A stretch of 64,000 nt of DNA. Origin: an uncultured Maribacter sp. Lineage in GTDB: Bacteria; Bacteroidota; Bacteroidia; Flavobacteriales; Flavobacteriaceae. How positions within the stretch are numbered: the first letter of the stretch is position 1; every line of letters begins with the position of its first letter. Of the stretch, positions 17,237 through 26,302 are shown one piece after another. The DNA is taken from positions 62,001 through 126,000 of the forward strand of contig NZ_CANMBB010000002.1 in the NCBI RefSeq assembly GCF_947495965.1. Direction: 5' to 3'. Position numbers and translations under genes: made by a program. Under the pieces are notes generated by a model. That model worked only from the letters and a program-made list of their open reading frames with translations. It made no database searches and was not told the origin of the DNA.

Positions 17237-18544
17237 ATGGACGCAACATTAAATATACCAAAAACAAAAAAGCCAAGAGTTGTAATAATAGGAGGGGGCT
17301 TTGGAGGGGTTTCTATTGCTAAAGAATTAGTTACTAGGAAAGATTTTCAGATTGTGTTAATTGATAGGCAAAATTACCACACTTTTCAACCTTTATTATA
17401 TCAAGTTTCTACTTCGTCATTAGAACCAGAATCTATTGCTTATCCTTTACGGAAAATTGTAAAAAGAGGAAAGAATACATTTTTTAGAATGGCAGAGGTT
17501 TTAAAAGTAGATACATCTAAACAAGAAATTGAAACTACTATAGGTTCTTTAACTTATGATTATTTAGTAATTGCTACAGGAGCACGTACTAATTTTTTTG
17601 GAAATAAAGCGATAGAACAAAATGCTATGCGAATGAAGAGTGTGCCACAAGCTCTAAAATTACGTAGCTTAATGTTAGAAAATTTAGAACAAGCTGTAAT
17701 TACTCCTAATTTAGAAGTAAGAAAAGAGTTGTTGAATTTTGTTATTGTTGGGGCAGGGCCAACGGGTGTAGAACTTGCTGGTGGTATAGCAGAACTTAGA
17801 GAAAATGTATTGCCAAAAGATTATCCAGATATGGATTTTTCTGAAATGGAAATTCATCTTATAGAGGGGGCAGATAGAATTTTACCACCTATGAGTGCTG
17901 AAGCTAGTAAAAATGCTAAGAAATTTTTAGAAAAATTAGGAGTTAAAATTCATTTTAATACTATAGTTACTAATTATGAAAATCACTTAGTTTCTACAAA
18001 TACTGATTTACAATTAAAAGCTGCAACTTTTGTTTGGTCTGCAGGAGTTACAGGAGCACCTATTAATGGTATAAATGGCGAGGCTTTAGTAGAAAGAGCA
18101 AATCGTTATAAAGTAAATGAATATAATCAAGTTTTAGGTTTTGAAAATGTTTTTGCGGTAGGAGATATTGCATTAATGCAAACTAAGAAATATGAAAGAG
18201 GGCTGCCAATGGTGGCACAACCTGCAATACAACAAGGAAGTCATTTAGGGAAAAACTTGCGTGCATTGCATAAGAATAAGCCATTAAAAGCTTTTAAATA
18301 TTTTGATAAAGGTTCTATGGCAACTATAGGACGTAACAAAGCTGTTGTAGATCTAGGGAAATTACGTTTTGGTGGTTTTTTTGCTTGGTTTATTTGGATG
18401 TTTATTCATTTGGTTTTCTTAGTAGGGTTTAGAAATAAGGTAATAACCCTATTTAATTGGGTTTATAACTATATTAATTTTGATAAAGCCTCTCGTTTAA
18501 TAATTACACCTTTTAAAGCAAAGGAAGATACGGATGTTGTTTAA
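17237..18544 (+). CDS. ndh: Type II NADH:quinone oxidoreductase (NDH-2)
   Basis: 435 residues. Two Rossmann motifs: FAD-binding VIIGGGFGGVSIAKEL at about 15-30 and NAD-binding VIVGAGPTGVELAGGIAEL at about 172-190; also the YHTFQPLLYQV substrate-side segment and a second FAD contact VFAVGDIA. The C-terminus (about 378-420) is an amphipathic/hydrophobic anchor with many Trp and Phe, placing the enzyme on the inner face of the cytoplasmic membrane, where it passes electrons from NADH to menaquinone without pumping ions. It connects functionally with the menaquinone genes at 57770-64000. Confidence 0.9.
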   Translation: MDATLNIPKTKKPRVVIIGGGFGGVSIAKELVTRKDFQIVLIDRQNYHTFQPLLYQVSTSSLEPESIAYPLRKIVKRGKNTFFRMAEVLKVDTSKQEIETTIGSLTYDYLVIATGARTNFFGNKAIEQNAMRMKSVPQALKLRSLMLENLEQAVITPNLEVRKELLNFVIVGAGPTGVELAGGIAELRENVLPKDYPDMDFSEMEIHLIEGADRILPPMSAEASKNAKKFLEKLGVKIHFNTIVTNYENHLVSTNTDLQLKAATFVWSAGVTGAPINGINGEALVERANRYKVNEYNQVLGFENVFAVGDIALMQTKKYERGLPMVAQPAIQQGSHLGKNLRALHKNKPLKAFKYFDKGSMATIGRNKAVVDLGKLRFGGFFAWFIWMFIHLVFLVGFRNKVITLFNWVYNYINFDKASRLIITPFKAKEDTDVV

Positions 18545-18616
18545 AGGTAAATTATTGTTCTAGTATATGCATAGTTTCAAGTTTATGCCTGAGGATTTTT
18601 TGAACATTTAAAATTT

Positions 18617-18673
18617 GTAACGCCCTTTAATTAAACGCTAAACTGCAATTGTTTTATGCAATGTTGCTGTTAG
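18617..18673. repeat. Imperfect hairpin resembling an integron attC site
   Basis: TAACGCCC at one end and GTTAG at the other bracket an imperfect inverted repeat (arms about 18637-18651 and 18659-18673, CTAA..GCAA..TTG / CAA..TTGC..TTAG). It lies 10 bases past the stop of a GNAT gene. The core sites depart from the RYYYAAC/GTTRRRY consensus, so this is only a resemblance. Confidence 0.35.
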
Positions 18674-18683
18674 TTTTGTCTAT

Positions 18684-19127
18684 TCAGTTATATACATTTG
18701 GGTTATGTTTTTCCATATAAACTTCAGGATTAGTTATTTGTGTAAACCCAAATTTTTTATAAAGCCATTCCGCTGTGTCAGTTAATAAAATCCAACGTCT
18801 TAATCCTTGAAGATTAGGGTGTTCCATTATTTCATTTATTAGCCACTTACTTAATCCCTTTCCTCTAAATTCTTTTAGAATATAAACATCTCCTAAATAT
18901 GCAATAGTTGAATAGTCTGAAATTATTCTAGCAAAACCAATTTGCTGATTTTTATAATAAAGTCCAAAATTCAAAGAGTTTTCAATGGATGTTTTCAAAA
19001 TGTTGATTGGAATTTCGTTAGCCCAATCGGTTTCGTTTGCAAGGAATTTGTGAATGCTCAAAATATCTAATTTATCCTTGTCCGTTGAAATGGTATATTC
19101 ATTTCTATGAACTTCTTTTATTTTCAT
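18684..19127 (-). CDS. GNAT-family N-acetyltransferase
   Basis: 147 residues. The acetyl-CoA binding signature is visible as DVYILKEFRGKGLSKWLI (about 95-112), with LLTDTAEWLYKKFGF supplying the last helix and strand of the fold. Substrate unknown; the family acetylates amino groups of small molecules or proteins. Set alone between NDH-2 and DUF937 genes and flanked downstream by an attC-like hairpin, it could be a mobile cassette gene; base composition does not stand out. Confidence 0.88.
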   Translation of the reverse strand: MKIKEVHRNEYTISTDKDKLDILSIHKFLANETDWANEIPINILKTSIENSLNFGLYYKNQQIGFARIISDYSTIAYLGDVYILKEFRGKGLSKWLINEIMEHPNLQGLRRWILLTDTAEWLYKKFGFTQITNPEVYMEKHNPNVYN

Positions 19128-19160
19128 CTCCGTTTACTTAATTAATACCAATTTCTAGTA

Positions 19161-19194
19161 AAAAAAAAGACCGAACAAGTATATGTTTGGCCTT
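19161..19194 (-). terminator. Intrinsic terminator of the DUF937 gene
   Basis: On the minus strand an 11-base stem (AAGGCCAAACA / TGTTCGGTCTT, one wobble, one mismatch) precedes a run of eight T. Confidence 0.7.
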
Positions 19195-19217
19195 CTTTTT
19201 AAGTGTTTTAATAAGAT

Positions 19218-19856
19218 TTATTTTCCAAATAAGCCTCCTAAAAGACCACCTAATCCGCCAGCACTTTTGTTTCCTCCAAGAACCATTCCTGCTACATCGT
19301 CTAAAATGCTACCATCACCATCAGAATCTAAAAAAGATTCAATTAAAGATTGTTGTTGGCCTGCATTGCTTCCGCCGCCTAATAAACCACCAAGAACATC
19401 ACCAATACCATTAGCATCTGTAACATTTTGTTGTTTTGCTTGTTTTCCTAAAACTCCCATTAAAAGGGGAGCAGCAACTTTTAATATATTAGCAACACTA
19501 CCAGCATCTATTCCAGATTTTTGGCTTAATGCATTTTGTACTTGTGGTTGTTTGTTACCAAGAATATGACCTAATATACCAGCACCATCATCCATAACAG
19601 ATTGGTCTACACCACCACCGAATAAACCACCAAGGTTTTCTAAAATACCACCATCATGTTTGCTAGATAAAGCAGACATAAGTCCTTGCGCTCCTTCTGG
19701 AGTAGATGCGTTTCTTTTCATTGCACCCATAAGAACTGGCATAGCCATAGTTAATAGGTTTGCAGTACCAGATTCTGATTGTCCAGTTTGTCCAGCTACG
19801 CCGCTAATTAATTGTTTACCCATTGGGCTGTTTAATAAGTCTAATAATCCTGACAT
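19218..19856 (-). CDS. DUF937 domain protein
   Basis: 212 residues, rich in Gly and Leu. It has an N-terminal MSGLLDLLNSPMGKQ helix, repeated MAMPVLMGAM / VAAPLLMGVL helices, and Gly-rich loops such as LGGLLGGGS, ending GLLGGLFGK. This is the DUF937 (YidB-related) pattern; function unknown, no signal peptide, probably cytoplasmic. Located downstream of serA and serC on the same strand, which I recall as a common flavobacterial arrangement. Confidence 0.85.
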   Translation of the reverse strand: MSGLLDLLNSPMGKQLISGVAGQTGQSESGTANLLTMAMPVLMGAMKRNASTPEGAQGLMSALSSKHDGGILENLGGLFGGGVDQSVMDDGAGILGHILGNKQPQVQNALSQKSGIDAGSVANILKVAAPLLMGVLGKQAKQQNVTDANGIGDVLGGLLGGGSNAGQQQSLIESFLDSDGDGSILDDVAGMVLGGNKSAGGLGGLLGGLFGK

Positions 19857-19911
19857 GTTATAGTTGTTTAATTAATGTTTCAATGTTCTAAATTTAAAGA
19901 ATAATTAGGTA

Positions 19912-20865
19912 TTATGCTTTAAAAATCTTTATTATTTGTTTAGCAAGTTCCATGCCAATTTTATCTTGAGCTTCTACAGTAGAAGCACCAATATGTGGAG
20001 ATAATGAAATACTTGGGTGCATTAAAATTTTTATTTCTGGTTTTGGTTCAGATTCAAAAACATCTAATCCTGCAAAAGAAACTTTTTTGTTTTCTAGTGC
20101 TGCAACCAATGCAACTTCATCTACACTACCACCGCGAGCAGTATTTATGATGCCAACACCATTTTTCATACTATTAAAATCATTTTTATTTATAGTATAA
20201 TTCTTTTGGGAAGGTACGTGTAGAGTAATAAAGTCTGCAGCTTTTAAAACTTCTTCTTTTGGAGAGTTTTTTAAATTAAAACTTACTTTTTGATTATCAA
20301 AAAAGTTGATTTCCAGAGAAATGTTGTCAACAGCAGTATCATGATACATTACTTTCATACCAAGACCAATAGCTATTTTAGCTGTTTCTTGTCCTATTCT
20401 CCCAAAACCAATTATACCAAGAGTTTTTCCACGCAGTTCTAATCCTTTAGCATAGCCTTTTTTTAGTTTTTTAAAATTGCTATCTCCTTCTAAAGGCATG
20501 TTGCGGTTAGCATCATACAAAAACCTAGAGCCACTTAATAAATGTGCAAAAACTAGTTCTGCTACAGATATAGATGAAGCTTCGGGGGTGTTTATTACTT
20601 TAACGCCTTTTTTATTTGCATAAGCAACATCAATATTATCTAAACCAATTCCTCCACGACCTATTAATTTCAAAGAAGAACATTGGTCTATAACTTCTTT
20701 GGTAACCATAGTGGCGCTGCGTACTAATAATACAGATACCTTATGTTCATTTATATAGTTAGCCAATTGCTCTTGCGCAACAGTAGTAGTTAATACTTTA
20801 AAACCATTAGCTTCTAAAGTAGATATTCCTGAAGTAGAAATACCATCATTTGCTAATATTGTCAT
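19912..20865 (-). CDS. serA: D-3-phosphoglycerate dehydrogenase (short form)
   Basis: 317 residues. NAD-dependent D-2-hydroxyacid dehydrogenase: dinucleotide motif LGIIGFGRIGQETA (about 149-162), the Arg of NTARGGSVDE, the catalytic Glu region FESEP and the His of LSPHIGAST. It lacks the C-terminal ACT domain, as in short SerA enzymes. Its place 30 bases after serC supports the first step of serine synthesis, oxidation of 3-phosphoglycerate; another 2-hydroxyacid substrate cannot be fully excluded. Confidence 0.88.
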   Translation of the reverse strand: MTILANDGISTSGISTLEANGFKVLTTTVAQEQLANYINEHKVSVLLVRSATMVTKEVIDQCSSLKLIGRGGIGLDNIDVAYANKKGVKVINTPEASSISVAELVFAHLLSGSRFLYDANRNMPLEGDSNFKKLKKGYAKGLELRGKTLGIIGFGRIGQETAKIAIGLGMKVMYHDTAVDNISLEINFFDNQKVSFNLKNSPKEEVLKAADFITLHVPSQKNYTINKNDFNSMKNGVGIINTARGGSVDEVALVAALENKKVSFAGLDVFESEPKPEIKILMHPSISLSPHIGASTVEAQDKIGMELAKQIIKIFKA

Positions 20866-20895
20866 ATACGTTTTCTATTAAAATAGTTGGGGTTA

Positions 20896-21960
20896 TTATC
20901 CTTTTCTTTCCATTTCGCTCATAACATCTACCAATATTCCTACGCTTTCTAAGCTTAGTGCATTGTACATAGACGCTCTATAGCCGCCAACAGAACGGTG
21001 GCCATTTAATCCATTTATTCCAGCCTCTTCTAGTAATTTCTCAAATTCACCTTTTAATTTATCATCAGAAAGGTTAAAAGTTGCATTCATATTAGAACGG
21101 TCTGCCTTATTTGCATATCCGTTAAAAACAGGATTTAGTTCTATTTCAGAATATAAAAGTTGTGCTTTTTTGTTATTAATTTCTTCTATTGCTGCAATTC
21201 CGCCTATATTTTTTAACCATTCTAGAGTTAACATAGAAGTGTAAACCGCAAATACAGAAGGCGTATTAAACATACTTTCTTTTGTAATATGTACTTGGTA
21301 GTCTAACATAGAAGGAATTTTTCGAGACACTTTTCCTAAAATATCTTGCTTAACAACCACTAATGTTGCTCCAGCAGGCCCCATGTTTTTTTGTGCTCCT
21401 GCATAAATTAAGTCGAACTGAGAAAAATCTAACTGTCTAGAGAAGATATCAGAACTCATATCACAAATTAAAGGTGCATCTGTTTTTGGAAACTTTTTTA
21501 TTTGTGTTCCAAAAATAGTGTTGTTTGATGTTAAATGAAGATAGTCTAATCCTTCTGGTACCGTATAGCCTTTTGGAATATATTTAAAGTTTTCATCCTT
21601 AGATGAGCCTACTTCCATGACATCTCCAAATAATTTAGCTTCTTTAATAGCTTTATCACTCCAAGTACCCGTATTTAAATACCCTGCTTTATTTTCTAAA
21701 AGGTTATAAGCGGTCATTAAGAATTGCGTACTAGCACCACCTTGTAAAAATAACGCTTCATAACCTTGCCCTTCTAATCCTAGAAGTTCTAGAGCTAAAG
21801 ACCTTGCTTTTTCCATAACAGCAACAAAGTCTTTACTTCTGTGAGATATTTCTATAAGTGAAAGTCCAGATCCATTAAAATCCATTACTGCTTCTGAAGC
21901 TTGTAATAAAACTTCTTTAGGTAAAATACATGGGCCTGCACTAAAATTATGTTTTTTCAT
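20896..21960 (-). CDS. serC: Phosphoserine aminotransferase
   Basis: 354 residues. PLP enzyme converting 3-phosphohydroxypyruvate and glutamate to phosphoserine. Seen: N-terminal HNFSAGPCILP, LFLQGGAST phosphate-binding loop, CDMSSDIFSR, and YAGAQKNMGPAG with the PLP Lys at about 191; the C-terminus has GHRSVGGYRASMYNAL. Length and motifs are those of the SerC family. First gene before serA. Confidence 0.95.
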   Translation of the reverse strand: MKKHNFSAGPCILPKEVLLQASEAVMDFNGSGLSLIEISHRSKDFVAVMEKARSLALELLGLEGQGYEALFLQGGASTQFLMTAYNLLENKAGYLNTGTWSDKAIKEAKLFGDVMEVGSSKDENFKYIPKGYTVPEGLDYLHLTSNNTIFGTQIKKFPKTDAPLICDMSSDIFSRQLDFSQFDLIYAGAQKNMGPAGATLVVVKQDILGKVSRKIPSMLDYQVHITKESMFNTPSVFAVYTSMLTLEWLKNIGGIAAIEEINNKKAQLLYSEIELNPVFNGYANKADRSNMNATFNLSDDKLKGEFEKLLEEAGINGLNGHRSVGGYRASMYNALSLESVGILVDVMSEMERKG

Positions 21961-22025
21961 ATTTGTTTTTTTTTGAGGAGCATAAAAATACTAAGAATAT
22001 GCTTTATGATTATCTTGTTAGTGTG

Positions 22026-23087
22026 CTATATTGATAAAAGAAATTCTACAGTATCTATATGATCTGCATATTCCCATAATTCTGGCATTTGTGTTTTCCC
22101 AAATGCTATTTCCTTTTCGCTAAAATTATTTGCAACAATGCATTGTAATTTGTCTTGTTCTTGCTCTAGGTTAATTTTTAATTCTTCTAAAGAAGTGTAA
22201 TACTCATAAAACACAGATGCAATAGGGGAGCCGTAGTTAGAATCTTCTTTAAGCATTAAAAAACCATTGTCTAATATTTTAAATTCGCTCATTAAATAAA
22301 CAGCTTTATTATAGTCGTAATTATTAGCGTATTTATTTTGGTTTATTATTGGATGAAATTTATATACTGCTTTATAAAATTCATCAAAATTATAACCTTC
22401 TGGAACAAAAAGTTTAGAAACACTTCTACAGCCTAGACCATAGTAAGTAAATATATCATCTCCTAAAGCAGTTAATTCTTCTGTAGTTTCTTTTCCGGTT
22501 AATACAGCTACAGAATTTCTATTTTTTCGAATAATATTAGGGCCTTTACTAAAATAATGCTCAAAGTAACGAGCAGTATTATTACTTCCAGTAGCAATTA
22601 CCGCATCAAAATTTTCTAACTTTCCATCGGTAAATATTATGTTTTCTTTGAAGCTAGGTTCAATATGAATTAAATATTTTGCAATAAAATTAAATAGTAA
22701 TTTATCGTTTGATGATAGCTTAACAAGCGCTTTGTTTCCTGTAATTAACACGGTTAAAAAATCATGAAACCCTACTAAAGGAATGTTTCCTGCAAGAATA
22801 AGTGCTACAGTTTTAGGAGTGTTTTTTGATAGATCATACCTATTTAACCATTTCTTTATTTTGCTTTCTATTAGTAAATTACCCCAACTTTTTATGCTTA
22901 AAAGGACATTTTCTTGTGTAAACCACCCATTATAATGCTTGGCATTATTTACTACTTGTAAAAATTCTTCATTCCAAGATGTATCATTTTCTAAAGAAAT
23001 AGCGTTATTATTAGCATATTCACAAAACTCTTGGAAGAATACCCCAAGTTTAACAAAAGCTTTTAATCTAACCTTATGGTCTATCAT
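22026..23087 (-). CDS. Acyl-CoA reductase (LuxC-like)
   Basis: 353 residues. The sequence contains ALILAGNIPLVGFHDFLTVL, ALVKLSSND, AVIATGSNNTARYFE and GLGCRSVSKLFVPEG, the last carrying the probable catalytic Cys, as in LuxC-type fatty acyl-CoA reductases. No lux genes occur, so a bioluminescence role is not suggested. The family reduces acyl-CoA or acyl-ACP to an aldehyde. It is divergent from a ferredoxin gene with interlocking promoters, which may mean shared control. Confidence 0.85.
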   Translation of the reverse strand: MIDHKVRLKAFVKLGVFFQEFCEYANNNAISLENDTSWNEEFLQVVNNAKHYNGWFTQENVLLSIKSWGNLLIESKIKKWLNRYDLSKNTPKTVALILAGNIPLVGFHDFLTVLITGNKALVKLSSNDKLLFNFIAKYLIHIEPSFKENIIFTDGKLENFDAVIATGSNNTARYFEHYFSKGPNIIRKNRNSVAVLTGKETTEELTALGDDIFTYYGLGCRSVSKLFVPEGYNFDEFYKAVYKFHPIINQNKYANNYDYNKAVYLMSEFKILDNGFLMLKEDSNYGSPIASVFYEYYTSLEELKINLEQEQDKLQCIVANNFSEKEIAFGKTQMPELWEYADHIDTVEFLLSI

Positions 23088-23092
23088 TATAT

Positions 23093-23123
23093 TTGTAAAA
23101 GATTTTATTTGGTACTAACTTTG
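23093..23123 (+). promoter_or_regulatory. Promoter of the ferredoxin gene
   Basis: TTG (23093-23095), 20 bases, TAACTTTG (23116-23123): a full match to the Bacteroidota housekeeping promoter. It faces and overlaps the minus-strand promoter of the acyl-CoA reductase. Confidence 0.75.
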
Positions 23124-23125
23124 CG

Positions 23126-23156
23126 CAAAAGTATAGATACTGGGTTTTTGAAACAA
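23126..23156 (-). promoter_or_regulatory. Promoter of the acyl-CoA reductase gene
   Basis: On the minus strand: TTG (23156-23154), 20 bases, TACTTTTG (23133-23126). Its -7 box is two bases from that of the opposing ferredoxin promoter. Confidence 0.7.
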
Positions 23157-23195
23157 GTTAAGAGCAATTAAATTCAGGAAGTAAAGAAAGATATT

Positions 23196-23549
23196 ATGGC
23201 AATTATTATAACAGACGAATGTATAAATTGTGGCGCATGTGAGCCAGAATGCCCAAACACTGCTATTTACGAAGGAGCAGATGAGTGGAGATATAACGAC
23301 GGTACTTCTTTAGAAGGAGATGTTGTTTTACCTAGTGGAAAATCTGTAAATGCAGAAGAAGCCCAAGAACCAATTAGTGATGAAGTGTACTATATAGCTC
23401 CAGATAAATGTACAGAATGTATGGGATTTCATGAGGAGCCTCAATGTGCGGCAGTATGTCCTGTAGATTGTTGTATTCCTGATGAGGATAATGTAGAGAC
23501 CGAGGAAACCCTTTTAGGAAAGCAAAAGTTTATGCATCCTGATGGATAA
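23196..23549 (+). CDS. 2[4Fe-4S] ferredoxin
   Basis: 117 residues. The first cluster motif is [12 protein letters not shown] (about 10-21); the second is [18 protein letters not shown], with the widened CxxC-x8-CxxxC spacing of Allochromatium-type ferredoxins, followed by an extra Cys pair (DCC). Between the motifs is an acidic insert of about 40 residues. A low-potential electron carrier in the cytoplasm; its redox partner is not evident. Expressed divergently from the acyl-CoA reductase, followed by a strong terminator. Confidence 0.93.
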   Translation: MAIIITDECINCGACEPECPNTAIYEGADEWRYNDGTSLEGDVVLPSGKSVNAEEAQEPISDEVYYIAPDKCTECMGFHEEPQCAAVCPVDCCIPDEDNVETEETLLGKQKFMHPDG

Positions 23550-23581
23550 TTAGGAAATATTAATATCTAATTATAAAAATG

Positions 23582-23611
23582 AATCCTGAGCTTTTAGCTT
23601 GGGATTTTTTT
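23582..23611 (+). terminator. Intrinsic terminator of the ferredoxin gene
   Basis: 10-base stem AATCCTGAGC / GCTTGGGATT with two wobble pairs and a 5-base loop, followed by a T run. Confidence 0.82.
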
Positions 23612-23775
23612 ATATAAAAAAAATCTATTATTTAAAAAGCCATTTTTTTAAAGTCATTTTTCAGTTTAATTAAAAAATTAATACTTAAAAAGAGAGTATA
23701 AAAGACAATTTATGATCTCTTTAATAGTATGAGCAATCATATTTTTTTTGAGAAAAACTAAAATATGCTTTAAAA

Positions 23776-24552
23776 ATGAACAAAATAATAATTCAAGGTA
23801 TTGAGTTTGATGATAAGTCTTCCTACCAGAAAGGGCCAAAATTAGCTCCTGTGTTAATTAGAGAAGCTCTTAATAGTGGTTCAATGAATTTGTATTCTGA
23901 AAAAGGAATTTCAATTGAACATTTGAATATTAAGGATAAGGGGAATTTTGAAATTAATGATTATTTAGATATTGAAAAAATAACTGAGGATCATATTAGT
24001 TTAAATGCTAAGATTTTAACACTAGGAGGGGACCATTCTATTACTTATCCCATAATTAAAGCCCACAAAGAAAAATATCCTAAACTAGATATTTTACATA
24101 TTGATGCTCATTCAGATTTGTATCATTGTTTTGATGGAGACCCTTATTCTCATGCATGCCCATTTGCTAGAATTATGGAAAGTAAATTAGCCGTAAAATT
24201 AGTTCAAGTTGGTATAAGAACATTAAATACACATCAAGCGGAACAAGCCCATAAATTTAATGTCGACATCTATCAGATGAGAAACCTTAATTTATCTACC
24301 ATTCCAAAATTTAAAAACCCATTATATATATCATTAGATATGGATGCTTTTGATCCTGCGTTTGCTCCAGGAGTATCTCATCACGAACCAGGAGGATTAA
24401 GCTCTAGACAAGTGATAGAATTAATTCAAAATATAGAAGCAGAAGTTATAGGTGCAGATATTGTTGAATATAACCCTAATAGGGATTTTCAAAACATGAC
24501 AGCTTTTTTAGCGGCTAAAATGATGAAAGAAATTTTATGCAAAATGATATAA
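23776..24552 (+). CDS. Agmatinase/arginase-family ureohydrolase
   Basis: 258 residues. The manganese-binding motifs of the family are intact: GGDHS (about 82-86), HIDAHSDLY (about 108-116) and SLDMDAFDPA (about 182-191), and SHACPFARIME corresponds to the agmatinase substrate loop. It hydrolyses a guanidino or formimino compound to release urea or formamide. Short length and the DP motif favour agmatinase-like activity; arginase and formimidoylglutamase are alternatives. Thirty-one bases before an amidohydrolase lipoprotein gene, probably one transcript. Confidence 0.88.
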   Translation: MNKIIIQGIEFDDKSSYQKGPKLAPVLIREALNSGSMNLYSEKGISIEHLNIKDKGNFEINDYLDIEKITEDHISLNAKILTLGGDHSITYPIIKAHKEKYPKLDILHIDAHSDLYHCFDGDPYSHACPFARIMESKLAVKLVQVGIRTLNTHQAEQAHKFNVDIYQMRNLNLSTIPKFKNPLYISLDMDAFDPAFAPGVSHHEPGGLSSRQVIELIQNIEAEVIGADIVEYNPNRDFQNMTAFLAAKMMKEILCKMI

Positions 24553-24583
24553 TTTATCTATCAATTAATTTAATCAAAACAAA

Positions 24584-26230
24584 ATGAATATGAAAAAAGT
24601 ATTACTCGTTCTTATATTTCTATCCCTCTTTTTTGGTTGTGAAAAGAGGGAGCAAAAAGCAGATTTTATTATATCAAATGCAACTATATGGACGGGGAAT
24701 AATAAAGTTCCAAAGGCACAAGCTATGGCGGTGATTAAAGATTCTATAATAGCTATAGGTAATTTAAAACAAGTGAATAAATTTAAAGGAAGGGAAACTA
24801 ACATAATTGATTTGAATGGTGCGTTTGTAACACCAGGGTTTATAGATTCTCATGTACATTTAATGATGGGAGGTAATGCTCTTTTAAATGTTCAGTTGAG
24901 AGATGTAGACACTAAAGAGGAATTTAAAAAAAGAATAAGGGAAGCTGCTAAAAATATGGAACCTGGTGCGTGGATTTTAGAAGGTAATTGGGATCATACA
25001 CTTTGGGGAGGAGAATTACCAAATAAATCCTGGATTGATGATTATACAAAAGATAACCCAGTTGTGATTTATAGAATGGACGGTCATATGGTTTTAGCAA
25101 ATTCATTAGCCTTAAAAATTGCAGGAATAAATAAAAATACTCTAGATGTGGAAGGAGGTAAGTTTTTAAAAAATGAAAATGGAGAGCTAACAGGAATCCT
25201 TAAGGGGCATGCTATGACAGATTTATTGAACAAAATTCCGGCAATGACAGAAAAACAAAAGGAAACTGCTCTAAAAGCAGCACAAGAATATTTTTTATCT
25301 AATGGAGTAACTTCATTACATGATGTAGATAGCCTTGGAACTTATGATGTGGCAGCTAAACTTAAATTTAATAATGACCTTAAAATACGTATCTATACTT
25401 TTAACCCATTAAACAGATGGAAAGAATTGCGAACCAATAAAGAGGACAATAAGTGGTTAAAAGATGGAGGGTTGAAAGGATTTGTTGATGGGTCATTAGG
25501 TTCGCATACAGCAGCATTTAAAGAAGATTATTCAGACAAGCCTAATGATAAAGGATATTTTATTAATAGTGAAGAAAATTTATATAAATGGGTTCTTGGT
25601 GCTGATAAAGCTAATTTACAAGTAACTGTTCACGCTATAGGTGATAAGGCCATACATACCATATTAAATATTTATGAAAGAGTTATTACAGAAAATGGAA
25701 AAAAAGATAGGCGCTTTAGAATAGAGCATGCTCAGCATATTGCACCCGAAGATTTAGGTAGATTTGCAAAGTTGGGAGTTATTGCTAGTGTACAACCATA
25801 TCATGCTATTGATGACGGTCGCTGGGCAGAAGAAGTCATTGGTTCAGAACGTATAAAAACGACTTATGCTTTTAAATCTTTATTAAATAGTAATGCTACA
25901 ATATGTTTAGGTAGTGACTGGCCAGTAGCACCGACTTCTCCATTATATGGTATTTATGCAGCAACAACTCGAAGAACTTTAGATAATGAAAATGAAAACG
26001 GATGGGTTCCAGAACAAAAAATATCAGTAGAAGAAGCATTGTTAGGCTATACTAAATACGCAGCAATTTCGGCTTTCGATGATAAACTTAAAGGAACTTT
26101 AGAGGTTGGGAAATTAGCAGACTTTGTAGTTATAAGTGATGACATTACTAAGGTTGACCCCAAAAAAATTAAAGATTTAAAAATTTTACAAACTTATGTT
26201 GGAGGAAAAAAAGTTTATGAAAGTAAGTAA
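24584..26230 (+). CDS. YtcJ-like amidohydrolase, lipoprotein
   Basis: 548 residues. A lipoprotein signal (LSLFFGC, Cys about 21) places it in the envelope. The amidohydrolase_3 pattern is clear: GFIDSHVHL metal site (about 84-92), EGNWDHTLWGG, FVDGSLGSHTA, VTVHAIGDKAIH, RIEHAQH and LGSDWPVAP with the last metal Asp. The family hydrolyses N-acyl, formamide-like or cyclic amide bonds; the substrate cannot be told. Start chosen at the first of two in-frame ATGs (24584, 24590). Downstream of the ureohydrolase gene, so the two may degrade one nitrogen compound. Confidence 0.88.
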   Translation: MNMKKVLLVLIFLSLFFGCEKREQKADFIISNATIWTGNNKVPKAQAMAVIKDSIIAIGNLKQVNKFKGRETNIIDLNGAFVTPGFIDSHVHLMMGGNALLNVQLRDVDTKEEFKKRIREAAKNMEPGAWILEGNWDHTLWGGELPNKSWIDDYTKDNPVVIYRMDGHMVLANSLALKIAGINKNTLDVEGGKFLKNENGELTGILKGHAMTDLLNKIPAMTEKQKETALKAAQEYFLSNGVTSLHDVDSLGTYDVAAKLKFNNDLKIRIYTFNPLNRWKELRTNKEDNKWLKDGGLKGFVDGSLGSHTAAFKEDYSDKPNDKGYFINSEENLYKWVLGADKANLQVTVHAIGDKAIHTILNIYERVITENGKKDRRFRIEHAQHIAPEDLGRFAKLGVIASVQPYHAIDDGRWAEEVIGSERIKTTYAFKSLLNSNATICLGSDWPVAPTSPLYGIYAATTRRTLDNENENGWVPEQKISVEEALLGYTKYAAISAFDDKLKGTLEVGKLADFVVISDDITKVDPKKIKDLKILQTYVGGKKVYESK

Positions 26231-26265
26231 GTTGCTCTAAAAGAGGTCGATCGTTATTAAAAATT

Positions 26266-26302
26266 AAACCATTGAAGCTAACTCTAGTTTTAATGGTTTT
26301 TT
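26266..26302 (+). terminator. Probable intrinsic terminator after the amidohydrolase gene
   Basis: AAACCATT (26266-26273) pairs with AATGGTTT (26292-26299), extended by a few internal pairs, and ends in a T run. Confidence 0.6.

Noticed and set aside
18617-18673. Confirmed integron attC site
   Set aside because: Core sites deviate from RYYYAAC/GTTRRRY and no integrase is visible; listed only as attC-like.
22026-23087. Part of a bioluminescence operon (luxC)
   Set aside because: No luxA, luxB, luxD or luxE genes in the vicinity; the acyl-CoA reductase family is common in non-luminous flavobacteria.
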